Below, piece after piece: positions 1 through 9,918 of a stretch of 64,000 bases of DNA (position 1 is its first letter; each line of letters begins with the position of its first letter). The position numbers were made by a program, and so were the translations under genes. Source of the DNA: Pararge aegeria (Eukaryota > Arthropoda > Insecta > Lepidoptera > Nymphalidae); assembly GCF_905163445.1 (NCBI RefSeq), contig NC_053201.1:12472001-12536000 (forward strand). The letters are read 5' to 3'. Below the pieces are notes generated by a model. The model searched no databases, was not told the DNA's origin, and saw only the letters and a list, made by a program, of their open reading frames with translations.

Positions 1-145
1 CCGCTAAGCGATTTAGTGTACCGGCGATGTCGCGTATAACTACCGTACTACCTGTCAAGCTACCCCGCTACCATCTTAGACTGAATCATCACTTACCACA
101 AGGAGATTGCTGTCAAGGGCTAACTTGTAATGAAATAAAAAAAAA
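1..145 (+). repeat. SINE family F, 3' part cut by the window edge
   Basis: The stretch reads through the conserved end of this SINE: 'gctaccatcttagactg', then 'tcaagggctaacttgta', then a poly-A run. The tRNA-like head seen in the full copy at 55991-56299 lies outside the window. Non-coding. Confidence 0.75.
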
Positions 146-442
146 GTACGATTTAATATTTTACATAGATACTCTACTTGTGACTACTCTGCAATGTAAC
201 ATCGGCAACAGCACGCGAACCACGACTCTATCTGCGGTCATTGACCCAACTTCGCGACGTTGTCAAATAAAATGTATTGGGTTTCACAGTGTAATGTCAC
301 TTTACAGAAACAATTTTTTGGATGAAATAAATTAATACTGAATTTTGAAAAGTCGTAGAGATAAAGTTGTTAGTTTATGGATAGGAACTACAAGGCCGAG
401 AGTTTCTGGAATTTTTTATTTAGCCCTGTATAAGCGTAGTAG
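146..442. other. Unassigned spacer
   Basis: No repeat, coding exon or RNA gene is recognised between the SINE end and the MITE. The short open frames here show no family resemblance. Confidence 0.5.
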
Positions 443-585
443 CAGTGGCGTGCACCTCATACATGCACAAAAGCACTGCCTACCCTAAAATTGATATATA
501 ACTCGTATAGGAGGCGAATTTTTGGCGTTTTATGCAATTTTCCTGCTGTATGCATACCCTGGTAAGAAACTCAGTGCAGCCACTG
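443..585. mobile_element. hAT-like foldback MITE (family G), short type
   Basis: It begins CAGTGGCGTGCAC and ends GTGCAGCCACTG, imperfect terminal inverted repeats matching the copies at 22484 and 38262. The inside carries the shared 'gcacaaaagcactgcctacc' core. No clear 8-bp target-site duplication remains in this copy. Confidence 0.6.
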
Positions 586-770
586 GTTGATAGCATAGTT
601 TTTTGTTCTCGCACAGCTTTATCAACTCTCCGAGCATCGGTACAGGAAATAAACAGGTGTAAAAAACACGTATTCCCCGTTGTGAGAAGAAAGGACACGT
701 TAATTTTATCGCTTGTCAGGGTATATAAGTAATCGGGGATATTATTTTTGTCTCCTGCCTATGCTACTCG
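586..770 (+). repeat. Dispersed repeat family I
   Basis: Shares 'ctttatcaactctccgagcat', an 'aacaggtg' block, 'ttccccgttgt' and 'ggacac...ttttatc' blocks with copies near 8075-8290, 10085-10175 and 13975-14090. No coding capacity. The class is unknown. Confidence 0.5.
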
Positions 771-961
771 TTTGGATGCTATGTAATTCATGATGCACTC
801 TAAGGTGAGAAAATAAGATCTATAAATCTTCGCTAACTAAACCCTTCTCATTTTGGGAGGACACCAGCTGTAGTGGGCCGGTAATCTATACTTAACATTT
901 ATATGAAACTAAGTTTATTTGGTTGAACGCCCTAATAATATAACAATATAATATATTTTTA

Positions 962-1210
962 ATATACTACGGACAATATACACATTGCCATCTAGTCCCA
1001 AAGTAAGCGTAGCTTGTGTTATGGGTACTAAGATAACTGATGAATAATTTTTATGAATAATATACATAAATACTTATAATACAAAGATAAACACCCGGAC
1101 ACTGAAAAACATTCATATTCATCACACAAATATTATCCAGTTGTGGGAATCGAAATCATTGCCTTGGCGTCAGAAAGCAGGGTCGCTGCCGACTGCGCCA
1201 ATCGGCCGTC
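962..1210 (-). mobile_element. SINE family A, near full length
   Basis: Read on the minus strand it starts GACGGCCGATTGGCGCAGT (pol III A-box-like), passes a B-box-like region now mutated (TTTCGATTCCCAC), then the conserved 'ctggg/cggg tgtttatct' body and ends near 'cgtagtatatt'. A full-length plus copy lies at 52792-53047. Confidence 0.85.
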
Positions 1211-1715
1211 AAAACCTCAGAAACTACTGGTTTGACTTGTAATAGTCTTTTTGTTTTGTATAGTCCATTTATCTAGGAAGGCTTTAGGCTTAGGCTATAA
1301 AACATTACGCTACCACCAATGCGTAAACGGTTAAAGTACACCAAAGCGATTAGACAGAATTGTGCTATAAATTAGTAACTGTCTTTTAAGGTTGTTTTAT
1401 ATGCAGACGAAGTCGCGGGCTACCGCTAGAGAGTTGATAATCGAACTCGGTACCAACAATAGAGAAGCCGAAGTCCCACAAACCCAAACAACTAGTTCCA
1501 AATTCAAATGAACAACAATATTCAGCTGGAGTTGTTCTAGTACGTTTATTAGTAGCATTATTCACGAGCCCACCATATTAGGTCTGAGGCAGAGTGCGCC
1601 TACGCACCGCCTTTTATGTCGTTTTGGACAAACGGACAGCGCGGACTTTGGACCGGAAGTTTTAATTGGTTCGCTAAGCTGGGTGGTTCTTGATTTTTTT
1701 TATCATTAACATAGT
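1211..1715. other. Unassigned, with a possible Helitron end fragment
   Basis: Positions 1402-1428 resemble the 3' end of the family B Helitron (gcagacgaagtcgcgggc followed by CTAG). The rest shows no recognised feature. Confidence 0.4.
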
Positions 1716-2575
1716 CAATCAAAATTCAAAATAATTCAAAATTCATTTATTTCAAGTAGGCCTAATTAATAAGCACTTTTGAAACGTCAAGTCAGTCGGT
1801 TTGTAGTGACTCTACCACCGGTTCGGAAGGCAGATTCCACTGAGAAGAGCCGGCAAGAAACTCAGCAGATTACTCTTTTCCAACATCATTTTAAAGATTA
1901 ACAATCTTTAGAATTTTTCTGTTTTGTGAGAGATGAGAGCGTGCGAGTGGCCCGCTTCCAAGCAGCCTTGTCGTTAAGGAATTCATCAATCGTGTAGTAA
2001 CCACGATTTGTTAAATGTGTTTTGATATATAATATTGTTTAAACTTAGGTAAAGGTAGATCTAATATTACCTTTAATAATGTTATAAAAGCACCAAACCC
2101 ATCCCCACAAAGGATTTCTGTACTTTTCTCAGACGATATGCAGATATCACTAATTTATGTCCGTGTCTAGTTAGTCGACTGTTTATATTGACTTTTTGTT
2201 TATGATTACTTATGTTTTGTTCAATAAAGATTATATTATTATAAATATATTGCGAGGCTACTGTAAGTATACCTATTTCTTTAAATTTGGTACGAAGGGA
2301 TTCGCGTGATCTAAGTTTATATATCGATCCGCACAGCTCTTTTCTGTAGTGTAAATATAGTTTCTATAACAAGATCCCATACGACATTACACTATGGAAG
2401 TATGCAAAATAAACAAGCCTAGCAGTTTCAACATCTGTTAACTGTCTAATTTTTCTGACAGCATAAGCAGCTAAGCTGAGCTTACCCGCTAGTCTCGATA
2501 TGGGCACCCCGCTGTAGCTTATAATCCAAGGTAACTCCTAGAAAACCTGTGGAATTCTCCATTTCTATTGATTCT
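1716..2575 (-). pseudogene. CR1/jockey-type LINE, 3' remnant of the reverse transcriptase ORF
   Basis: The minus strand, read across several frames, contains stretches typical of the C-terminal end of a CR1/Zenon/jockey reverse transcriptase: GFLGVTLDYKL near 2530, DVETARLVYFAYFHS-VMSYGILL around 2365-2435, LQKRAVRSIYKLRSRESL around 2290-2335, then GILTVASQYIY. The fragment ends at its 3' side (low coordinates) in a repeated TTGAATTTTGAATT tail typical of these LINEs. Frameshifts and a gap after MSYGILL show that it is dead. The 5' two thirds of the element, including endonuclease and catalytic RT core, are absent. Related 3' pieces lie at 19331-19705 and 36703-36845. The clade name is from memory of motif style and is less certain than the LINE call. 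Confidence 0.8.
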
Positions 2576-2587
2576 CCATTTATCGGC

Positions 2588-2697
2588 CAGCTGGGCCAGC
2601 GTGGTGGACTACGGCCTGAACCCCCTTCTCAAGGTGAGAGGAGATCCGTGAGCTATAGTGCGCCAGTAATGGGTTGATATGATGATGATGATGATGA
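2588..2697 (+). mobile_element. SINE family H, 3' part
   Basis: Contains 'ctgggccagcgtggtggac', 'ggagatccgtgagctatagt' and ends 'gggttgatatgatgatgatg' with a GAT microsatellite tail. 5'-truncated. The full architecture is seen at 22105-22372 and 62345-62660. Confidence 0.85.
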
Positions 2698-4219
2698 AGG
2701 TATTTCATTGCTTCTTTAAAGTCAAGTACACTTGCATTGGTGTTCTCATTAACAAAATAATGAAATTATAGTTTCTCGAACTTTCACTGAGATCTTATTC
2801 ACGGACACTTTTGGTGACTGACATCATATCTAGTATATATTGATCGAAGGTATTGCGAAATTATACAAGATAAAGATTTCGATTGACTAATAGTACAACT
2901 TCAGCTTCATTACACTAATTCTTTGGTTCGCTGAATCGATTACTGTCAATTTCGCCAGCTTTACGACTGATCACTTTATTTAATGTCTACATCGAGATTG
3001 TGCACGAGTTAATTAATTGAAATTTGTAATTATTTCCATGCTCAACTAAGAAAGTTCGGTTAGATTGAACGAAATAAAGTATTTTTTATCTATCTGTCTT
3101 ACCTCCGAAAAATACCATGCTGCTGAATTAAAATTGTACCTATCACGTATCATTAAGAAGCCGGCGGCCGACCAAGTTATAACGATGAAATGAACACAAA
3201 GTCTTGATCGTGGTCGCAAGGAGGATACAAGTTTATCGGTATTCTACAGACCACATAAGGACATATTTCGGAAATTGTGCTCACGAACTATTGCACGCCT
3301 CATAAGCGAAGCGTTGAGGTGGGTATTACTGTCAGTTTACGCACACCAAATGATTCTCCAACTTAAAAATGATACTTTTTTTATTATTTATTGCTTTTAT
3401 AAGTGAATATAAATAGACAAATGTTGAGAAAAAACATTATTTTTACCACTCATGATATTTTTAAATCTCTTTTTATCATTGAAACTAATTAAAAAATTGT
3501 TTAAAAAAGTTCTGTCTTGGACGTCCGTGTGTCTGTATGTGCGGATCCCGTATCTTGTCGTCACGCGCGAAATACTTCACTTATCGAGTTGTTTTTTTTT
3601 TATAGGCTTCAGTAATTTGAGGAATAGAAGCCTCTTACTTTTCACGGTATAATTAGATGCAATTTAATTATTATTTACAAATAATCTCATCGCATCGCAA
3701 GACACTTATTTTTTTCGGATTGTGTGTAGCTGATTAACTTTCAGGACTCTTTTCATTTTCACTTGACCATATGGTGCTTATTGAAAGAAGATGCACAAGT
3801 TCCTTGAAAAATTACTGAAATTGCTATAGGTGTGCCCATAATATTTCTCCAGGATCCCTCCAATAAATCTTCACCAAATTAAACTGGTGCTAAAGTATAA
3901 CGTACCAAATAAAAAAGGTATCATCAAAATCAGTTTATAATTGGCGCAGTAATCGAATAACAAATGTAAAAAAACATTGAGAACCTCCTTTTTTAAGTTG
4001 GTTGAAAAAAACTAGGTAACTGTTGTAAGTTGGATTTCTTTATAATAAGTTATCGTGCAAAACAAATTGGCAATGCTGTTACTATAAGTGGAATAATGTG
4101 TTATTAGTAATCAGAGACAATATTTTAATCCAAAATACGTGTAATTATACGCTAGACCTAATAAAAATATATAAATAAACAGTTTTATTTAATAATCTCA
4201 AATACTGTGCGGTAGTTAA
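2698..4219. other. Unassigned AT-rich stretch
   Basis: No coding exon recognised. 2862-3020 is one half of a local repeat pair. Around 3930-4010 there is a common-looking lepidopteran motif ('gaacctccttttttaagttgg'), also seen near 32680. Everything else is unassigned. Confidence 0.5.
2862..3020. repeat. Local repeat pair, first copy
   Basis: About 150 bp, similar to 4220-4372: both contain 'caagataaagattt', 'gactaatagt', 'cactaattctttggtt' and 'actgtcaat'. Diverged by substitutions and small indels. Identity otherwise unknown. Confidence 0.65.
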
Positions 4220-4372
4220 TGATACAAGATAAAGATTTGGAGTGACTAATAGTTAAACTTCAGTTTCGCTACACTAATTCTTTGGTTTGGTAAATCGGTT
4301 ACTGTCAATATTGCCAATTATTTAATACATATCATTATATTTGAAATTGTGCATTTGTTATAACTAATAGTA
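4220..4372. repeat. Local repeat pair, second copy
   Basis: Same orientation as 2862-3020, about 1.36 kb away. It may be a duplicated unique sequence or two copies of an unnamed transposon. Confidence 0.65.
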
Positions 4373-4446
4373 ATACAAGATCATTTGTGATACGCAATAA
4401 TTTAATGGTTAATTAATTAATATATTTAAAATAGATACTTTAAGGG

Positions 4447-4490
4447 TAACTTACTGTACTTATGTATGTATACATAAGTACAGTAAGTTA
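4447..4490. repeat. Perfect 20-bp inverted repeat with 4-nt loop
   Basis: Arms 4447-4466 and 4471-4490 (taacttactgtacttatgta and its complement) are perfectly complementary. The loop is TGTA. No function can be assigned. Confidence 0.9.
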
Positions 4491-4710
4491 ACCTGATCGA
4501 TCAAAATTTGAACGTAAGTGCATCAGATACCGTGGCACTTGGTCTGTGCGAATGTTCTCACAATGATGAAGCGATATTTTTGTATCTTTAATCAAGATTG
4601 CCTTGTACGAAATTATTGGGACGACGACGGGTCTTGTAGTCTGACTTCGGAGAAAAAACTTAGCAAAACATACGATTGGGCATACATTATTTTATTTATC
4701 CTCACTGTAC

Positions 4711-5195
4711 TATTCTCACTAATATTATAAATGTAAAAAAAAGTATGTCTGTTTGTTTGTTCTTCCTTAACATAGGCAACTCTTTTTACCCGAGGAAAAC
4801 CAACTGTGTATTAAGTATGACAAGTATTCATGGCGGTGTTGATGCAAGACATGCGGTCAGACCGAATAAATATGGCAAAATCAAAACAACTTTTTGTTAG
4901 TGATATCGATGATAGCGTAGACCTATTGCTTAACATGTTGTGGATAATGCTCATAACCGACGGCTTAACGTGCTGTGTGACTGAGGTACTGAGGCTTTCA
5001 GACTCCTATGTGGCTTGGCGGGATGAAGGTCATATTATTTCTTTAATCATCATTTTCAACTCCTTCTATCAATCCTAACCGTATTAGGTCACAGCGACTG
5101 TTTTGGATTCCGGCTGAGAGCTAAACGTTGTGCTAATCGTTTGGCTGCATTCGCTACACGTCAACACACCGGCGATATAATTATGTAAAAAATTA
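4711..5195 (+). other. Helitron-like 5' end fragment followed by unassigned DNA
   Basis: TCACTAATATTATAAATG followed by 'gtatgtctgtttgtttgt' is the usual start of the CTAG-ending Helitron-like elements found elsewhere here (21191, 34318). No matching 3' end is seen, so the extent is unknown. Confidence 0.45.
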
Positions 5196-5283
5196 TGTAA
5201 ACAATTATGTATGAACGCTTCATAAGTGCCTGTGATAGGCCTACATGAATAAAGAAATTTTGAATTTGAATTTTGAATTTATA
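5196..5283 (+). mobile_element. LINE family O, extreme 3' tail
   Basis: Contains 'gcttcataagtgcctgtgat', 'ctacatgaataaag' and a tail of repeated GAATTTTGAATTT. The same tail ends the copy at 60556-60902. Only the 3' end was copied, as expected for 5'-truncated LINE insertion. Confidence 0.7.
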
Positions 5284-5296
5284 GTTATATGATATG

Positions 5297-5530
5297 GCTG
5301 CTGGAGGCCCGCCTTTAGGCCGCCGGGCCCTCTACAGCGCATCTCCTCTTAGAATTCCGTAGGCCGTATTCCACCAAGCTAGCAAGTGACTGACCAGTGA
5401 CATTACACGCCTTTGAGAACAATAAACTCTCAAGCATGCCGGTTTCCTCACGACAATTTCCTTCACCGCCACAGCAAGTGATATTTAATAGCTTAAAACA
5501 CACACAGCTCCGAAAACTTCGGAACTCGGT
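5297..5530 (-). mobile_element. SINE family H, decayed copy
   Basis: Minus-strand blocks matching the SINE body: 'ttgagaacaat', 'caagcatgccggtttcctca', 'caagtgatattt'. The head and GAT tail are degraded. Confidence 0.6.
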
Positions 5531-5747
5531 TCGATCACCGCTTCTTCATAAATACATAAACAAAAATAAGTATACATACCTTAGATTACTAAGTGTGGGA
5601 AGTAGTCCAAGTCCTGAAAAAAAAATGTTTCTGAATACATGATAATATGAATATTAACCTTTACCAGAGTCTTGACCTTATTAGTAATCATGATATAACG
5701 TCGGAATAGTTATGCAGTTTTTGCTACGTTTCAAATGATAGCACATA

Positions 5748-6133
5748 TCTTCTATCTATCTATACATATAAAAGAGAAAGTATGTGGGTATTTTCCGTAT
5801 AGACGACTGGACCGATTTCAATGAAACTTTCAGGGGATCTCCGAATTGACCTGGCGAGTAATACTGTAAAGTTTGGTGACGATCGGAGCACTCCTATTTT
5901 TAAACTGTAAAATACAGCTTTTATTTACTACGATGATATTCTATTGTTGGGTGTACATGGGTGTAGATAATGATCTTCACCCGCTCGAGAAGAGAATAGA
6001 AGAGAATGAATACGGAGAGAAATAAATGATTTAATATATTATGAGTCTTAAATTAAAAATGTAATGATTTAAGTTTATTGTTTAAATAAAATAAAGCAAA
6101 ATCTAGCCCGGCGAAGCGGGCTGGATACGCTAG
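5748..6133 (+). mobile_element. Non-autonomous Helitron-like element
   Basis: Starts TCTTCTATCTATC...TATACATATAAAAGAG and ends CTAG (6130-6133) followed by T. Just upstream of the end is a 6-bp stem (agcccg 6105-6110, cgggct 6117-6122) with a GCGAAG loop. TC start, 3' hairpin, CTAG end and A|T target are the Helitron hallmarks. It has no Rep/helicase ORF, so it depends on another element. Confidence 0.8.
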
Positions 6134-6199
6134 TTATTAATAAAGCCCTAACGCCCTTATTAAAAAGTATATAATAAATTATAATCTTTCTGTCCGTCC

Positions 6200-6520
6200 T
6201 GAAGTAATTTTCGTAATTTTCGACGGCCAAAAAGAGAAGCTTCTAACTTTTTGACCGTACACCATAATTTCGGCCATAAAGTGAGTGGCCATAGGCCATT
6301 ATTTTGGCCATAAAGTGAGTTTGAGAGTAATTTTGGGGCGAGAAAATAGAGATAGGGGTAGATAGGTTGCAAACTTTTTGGCCGCACTGAAGTGAGCTGA
6401 CGCTTAGTTTAGCGTGGCCAATTAAAGGCTCCTAACTTTTTGGCCACCCTTGGATTGCTAACTTTTGGTTGCACTAAAGTGCAACCAAAAGTTTGGCTGC
6501 TTTATAGTTTAGGGCAAGAG
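6200..6520. repeat. Block of short direct and inverted repeats
   Basis: The phrase 'taactttttggcc' and variants recur about four times (near 6244, 6370, 6433, 6459), 'ggccataaagtgag' recurs twice (6271, 6304), and 6460-6493 is a perfect palindrome. No protein is encoded. It could be a small foldback element; no ends or target duplication were found. Confidence 0.6.
6460..6493. repeat. Perfect 16-bp palindromic arms
   Basis: aacttttggttgcact (6460-6475) and its exact complement (6478-6493) are separated by AA. It sits about 200 bp beyond the splice donor of the 6699-6858 formin exon, inside its intron. Confidence 0.9.
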
Positions 6521-6698
6521 TTAGAGTTAAAGAGATTGGAGACATATGTAATTACTAACTCAGACCTAAAATCAAAGTGACAATAGCTTGTCCAGTGGAA
6601 ATAACGGAGGTTAGTGAAGAGCTAAATAAAATAAATGAATGAATCGGTTTCAACTTTCAGTACAGATGTTTTACAGGTAGCAGAAGTTTCGTTCTTAC

Positions 6699-6858
6699 CA
6701 ATAAACTCGTTTCTGACTCGAATCCGGTCTGGGAGGCGGGGAGCTGATATAATGAGGCAGTTGATAAAGGCCACGAGCGCGGTCTTGTAGTCAATTGTGG
6801 TGGCATTCTTGAGCTCCTCTACCACGACGGTAAGTCGGTAACGGTCGCCTTTCAGAGC
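6699..6858 (-). CDS. form3: Formin (INF2/Form3-like) exon: FH3/DID segment ALKGDRYRL...RNEFIG
   Basis: This 160-bp exon encodes 53 residues plus one base of a split glycine codon. The reading ALKGDRYRLTVV..., ...TALVAFINCLIISAP and ...RNEFIG matches the part of the diaphanous-inhibitory (FH3) armadillo region of INF2 that in human reads ...QQYRFSIVMNEL...LLSVINAVILGP...LRNEFIG. Formins nucleate and elongate actin filaments; in INF2-type formins the N-terminal domain takes part in autoregulation by the C-terminus. Splice evidence on the minus strand: acceptor ttattttatcAG before GCT, donor ATTG|GTAAGA. The entry phase is 0, matching the 7844-7924 exon; the exit phase is 1. No next exon was found between here and position 1, so it probably lies beyond the window. 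Formin identity is strong; assignment to INF2/Form3 rather than another formin is likely, but made from memory. Confidence 0.85.
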
Positions 6859-7843
6859 CTGATAAAATAACAACAATATGATTTAATTTCATTTCATTTT
6901 AACGACGAATTCGAGGGGTTTGCGTGCTTTTCACCCCACTCATATGACTAACCATTTTTTATTTAATTTTTAAATATTTGGGACTTTATTCAAACACGGT
7001 TATCCGTGTGTAGTAACTTAGGTAAATAACAAAAAACTTAACTGTTGCAATAATACCTACTATAAGAGAATTGTAACAGATACAATCTGTTATTACTGCC
7101 TACACAACTAATCTTGCTTAGTACCTATTTACGTGCATTTTGCGAAGTAGACACGCACTAGATTTCAATGACGTAGATGAAGTTTTTTTAAGTGATATAT
7201 CATTGTTATCCTACCTGCAACACTTTACAGTTGAATTCACACACATTTATGATTGGTTTAAAAAAGATTTTCAGGAGTCTGTCTGATATTGAGTTCGTTA
7301 GATGGCGACCACTTTTTTCTTATTCAGATGTCGGAATGCACTAAGACTCCCAGAAATCGATTTTAAAGCAATCGGTTCGATAAACAATACCTTCGAGTGC
7401 AGGAAAAAAATAAAAACGATGAATGTGTGAGTATATAACATTATAAATCATCTATGGTAAAGTTACGACGATTTATATTAATAATATTTTAAAAAGAACT
7501 TTTACATACAAAGTTATAAACATTGTAAATTACTATTATGTCACTTACGACATTTCAATCTAGTGCCTATCTACTGCGAAAAACGCGCTAAAATAGGTAC
7601 TAAGCTTGAGAGGGTGAGGAACTCGCAAACCTCTCGCATTCGTAGGCTAACAGCGATTATCCCTTGCTTGATTAACGGTGAAGGAAAACATAGTGAGATA
7701 ACCTGTACGCTGAGAGTACTCTCACTCACTAATGCGCTGGTCAAGCGCAGATTAATAAGCGGCCTTAACTCTTGTCCTTCTAAGAGGAGACCCGTGACCT
7801 GTAGTGGGTCGGTGATAAATTGATATTGATGTAGATTGTATAC
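6859..7843 (-). other. Formin intron (985 bp)
   Basis: Runs from donor AAG|GTATAC (7843-7842) to acceptor ttttatcAG (6860-6859). AT-rich, with a decayed SINE H on the opposite strand (7665-7829) at its 5' end. Nothing else recognised. Confidence 0.8.
7665..7829 (+). mobile_element. SINE family H, decayed, next to a splice donor
   Basis: 'ttaacggtgaaggaaaacat', 'gtgagataacctg', 'aggagacccgtgacctgtag' and 'tgggtcggtgataaattgat' match the family. It is antisense to the formin gene and ends about 13 bp from the donor at 7843. Confidence 0.7.
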
Positions 7844-7924
7844 CTTGTATCTGTCAAGTGTGTCGACCGCTCGAGCGTATCCGTCCGCGTTATAAACGCA
7901 CAGCGCTGACAGTAGCTCGAATAC
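7844..7924 (-). CDS. form3: Formin (INF2/Form3-like) exon: VFELLSALCVYNADGYARAVDTLDRYK
   Basis: An 81-bp exon, exactly 27 codons, phase 0 at both ends. The peptide starts VFELLSALCVYNADGYA and ends VDTLDRYK, nearly superimposable on the INF2 segment that reads VFELLAALCIYS...LDALDHYK. It is an armadillo-like helical repeat of the FH3/DID domain. Minus-strand acceptor tttccAG|GTA and donor AAG|GTATAC frame it cleanly. The exon before it (9029-9137) ends in ...VKKQ, as human INF2 does immediately before VFELL. The longer open frame around it (7571-7972) only reflects intron readthrough; the splice sites define the coding part. Confidence 0.9.
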
Positions 7925-8074
7925 CTGGAAACAAATGGCATAATAACCAAAGATTATCACTAGGTATATCACTTATCTACTTCTTTATAGGAAATCGAAA
8001 GGTTCCAATTATACTAATAATTCGAATCTGCATAAGCTATGACAAAGATAAGGTCCTCGCTACACGGCTAGCAT

Positions 8075-8290
8075 AGCCGGGATACAAAAATTATATCCCC
8101 TGGCAGGGGATAAAAATAACTTGTACACATGCACAGGAACAGAGAATAGGAGAAGTTTACAACGGTTAAATTCCCCGTAGTTGGGGTACTATTTCCACTT
8201 TTGCACAAATGCTCGGAAAAGATAAAGTTGTATCCTTTCCCCGGACATAAACATTTCTCCTGGCATAGTAACATACGAGCGAACACACTT
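8075..8290. repeat. Dispersed repeat family I
   Basis: Carries 'ttatatcccctggcaggggataaa', itself a short palindrome (tcccctggcagggga), plus blocks shared with 586-770 and 13975-14090. Class unknown. Confidence 0.55.
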
Positions 8291-8423
8291 TTATTGTACA
8301 ACCCAAAAAATACAGTAAATAAAATATATGTACAAGCTAATATTAATGCATAATGTTCAATCGACCGTTATTGTTCCGATCGTCGTTTCAGTCAATGGTC
8401 TTCTCGCTTTGACCAGTATCTTC

Positions 8424-8600
8424 AGAAGCTTTCGCTTGGTTGCCGGATGCAGAAGGCAGAAGTCCTTGAAACTGCGCGTATTGTGAGGAGGTTCATCACT
8501 CTGGAGCCCTGACCGCCGGTTGCTTGGGCATTCAAAAGCCCCACAAGCGGAGGGTGGATGTTTTTTTTATAAATTTTTAATAGAGTTTTTTATTTTATTT
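8424..8600 (+). mobile_element. Retrotransposon family J, 3' end
   Basis: Encodes the last residues ETARIVRRFITLEP followed by TGA (8510-8512), then a 3' UTR 'gcttgggcattcaaaagccc' and 'gcggagggtgga' into poly-T/A-rich DNA. The same end occurs on the minus strand at 21735-21975 and 35640-35822. The LINE clade is not recognised. 5'-truncated. Confidence 0.65.
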
Positions 8601-8624
8601 TTAAGCATGTTTAAGAATTTAGAT

Positions 8625-8690
8625 GCATAATAATGCATTGTTTTGCGGCCTTATCGCTGCATAGCGATCTTTACCAGGCAACTAACGAAG
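8625..8690 (-). repeat. LINE family N 3' hairpin fragment
   Basis: 'gcggccttatcgctgcatagcgatc' holds a small hairpin (atcgct...agcgat) shared with copies near 30550, 31845 and 56490. Such stem-loops are typical of LINE 3' ends; the assignment is inferred. Confidence 0.5.
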
Positions 8691-9028
8691 TAAGAGACAG
8701 AGAAGAGAGAGTAGGGGGTATGTAATAAACGTATGGAAATACAAGACGTTGCCCGCGTTCGTTGTCCGCGTTTGTTACGGTTTTTTACAAATTAAAACGT
8801 GGGAAAAGTTCATTTTAAAATGAGCCATTTTTGATACAAGACTGCTAACTTAAACGATAAAAAAAGCATGTGTCATACATTGCTTTTCTTATAATTTTTT
8901 ATCAGTGTTTACGTACACTTGGAGGAAATATCAATGTTATATTTTTTTTTAATGCAAACAATCGCGGCCTGAGTTTTGTATCTTCTTTTATCACTTTTAA
9001 TATAAGATAAAACTCAACGGTGTCTTAC

Positions 9029-9137
9029 TTGTTTTTTGACCGCTGCAGTGGGAGACGTGAGCGCGGCCGCTAGTTTGCCGGCGTACTCGGCGTGCTCGAC
9101 TATGTAGTCCAGGCCCACACGGCTCTCCATGCTTGCT
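9029..9137 (-). CDS. form3: Formin (INF2/Form3-like) exon: GLDYIVEHAEYAGKL...VKKQ
   Basis: A 109-bp exon encoding 36 residues, ASMESRVGLDYIVEHAEYAG...AALTSPTAAVKKQ, preceded by one base of a split codon. Human INF2 has ...SRQGIEYIL...LSQALDTSNVMVKKQ at the same place, directly before VFELL. The acceptor is ccgcAG|AGCAAGC on the minus strand (a second AG two bases later would shift the start by 2); the donor is CAA|GTAAGA at phase 0, matching the next exon. It is rich in GC at third positions, unlike its surroundings. The exon upstream should encode the ...QLTCVSCVRAVMN-like part; I did not find it in 9138-64000. Confidence 0.88.
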
Positions 9138-9404
9138 CTGCGGATAAGGAAATTTATTTGTTAAAACAAGGATATAAGGTAACTGTATCCACAAAAAAAT
9201 ACTAAATGTTAATAAATAGTCAGAAATATGGTTCAGAATAGATGTATCAAACTACAAGCCTTTAGCTATAATCTCACCTGGTCTTAAAATAAATTGACGC
9301 CACTGTTAGCGATAGGATTTTTTTTAAATTATTATTGACAGATCAAGCGGTTGATGGGTGGAGGAAAACCATCGCATTTAAGCAAAACTTCGCAGGGAAT
9401 GCAA

Positions 9405-9529
9405 GGAACAGGTCCACGTAGCGCCATGTGTCCATCAACCTGAGCTGTAGGTGCTAAGTCTCACGTGCCTGTAAAAACACCGGTAACTACGCCCTTTAGA
9501 CAGAAACACAGCATTGCTACAATGCTGCA
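9405..9529. repeat. Dispersed repeat family T
   Basis: 'ccatcaacctgagctgtagg', 'cacgtgcctgtaa' and 'caccggtaacta' match copies at 33239, 50150 and 50865. Probably retroelement 3' UTR. Confidence 0.55.
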
Positions 9530-9918
9530 AAGTCAAAGTCAAACTCAAATATTTCTTTAGTCAACTAGGCACATATATGGCGCTTTTGATGCGTATACAT
9601 TAGGATGTAAAATATAACATAGAATTGAGTTCATGCCGACAACTAAATTCGTCAACTTAAAACTAGAGCTACGAGGGTTCCAAACGCGCCCTGGTCTAAG
9701 AAGAAGCCCACAACAAACTTAGCCGGTTTTTTTTTGTTATCACCATCTCACATTGTCACTTAAAACTATTATAGAAGCAACCTGGTTAGAGCAATAATTT
9801 ACACCCAAGCATTTTTATCGTTGACGTAGTCCTTAATAATATAATAAGACTATTCTATAAGCTTACGTTTAACACAAACTTCGAACTTTTTCAGAGACAT
9901 CTCCAATCTCTGAATCTG
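9530..9918 (-). mobile_element. LINE family O, 3' part
   Basis: On the plus strand it starts with a GTCAAA-repeat tail, then 'gagggttccaaacgcgccct', 'ggtctaagaagaagcccaca' and 'gttatcaccatctca'. The minus strand is the sense strand, ending in the TTTGAC tail. Other copies: 28591, 34813, 39999, 60556. Confidence 0.75.

Larger units (their letters stand above)
7925..9028 (-). other. Formin intron (1104 bp) filled with repeats
   Basis: Between donor CAA|GTAAGA (9028) and acceptor tttccAG (7926-7925). It holds repeat family I (8075-8290), a retroelement 3' end (8424-8600) and a LINE 3' hairpin piece (8625-8690). Confidence 0.8.

Noticed and set aside
7571..7972. 133-codon minus-strand ORF as one continuous protein
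   Set aside because: Only 7844-7924 has formin similarity and splice sites; the remainder is intron and a SINE.
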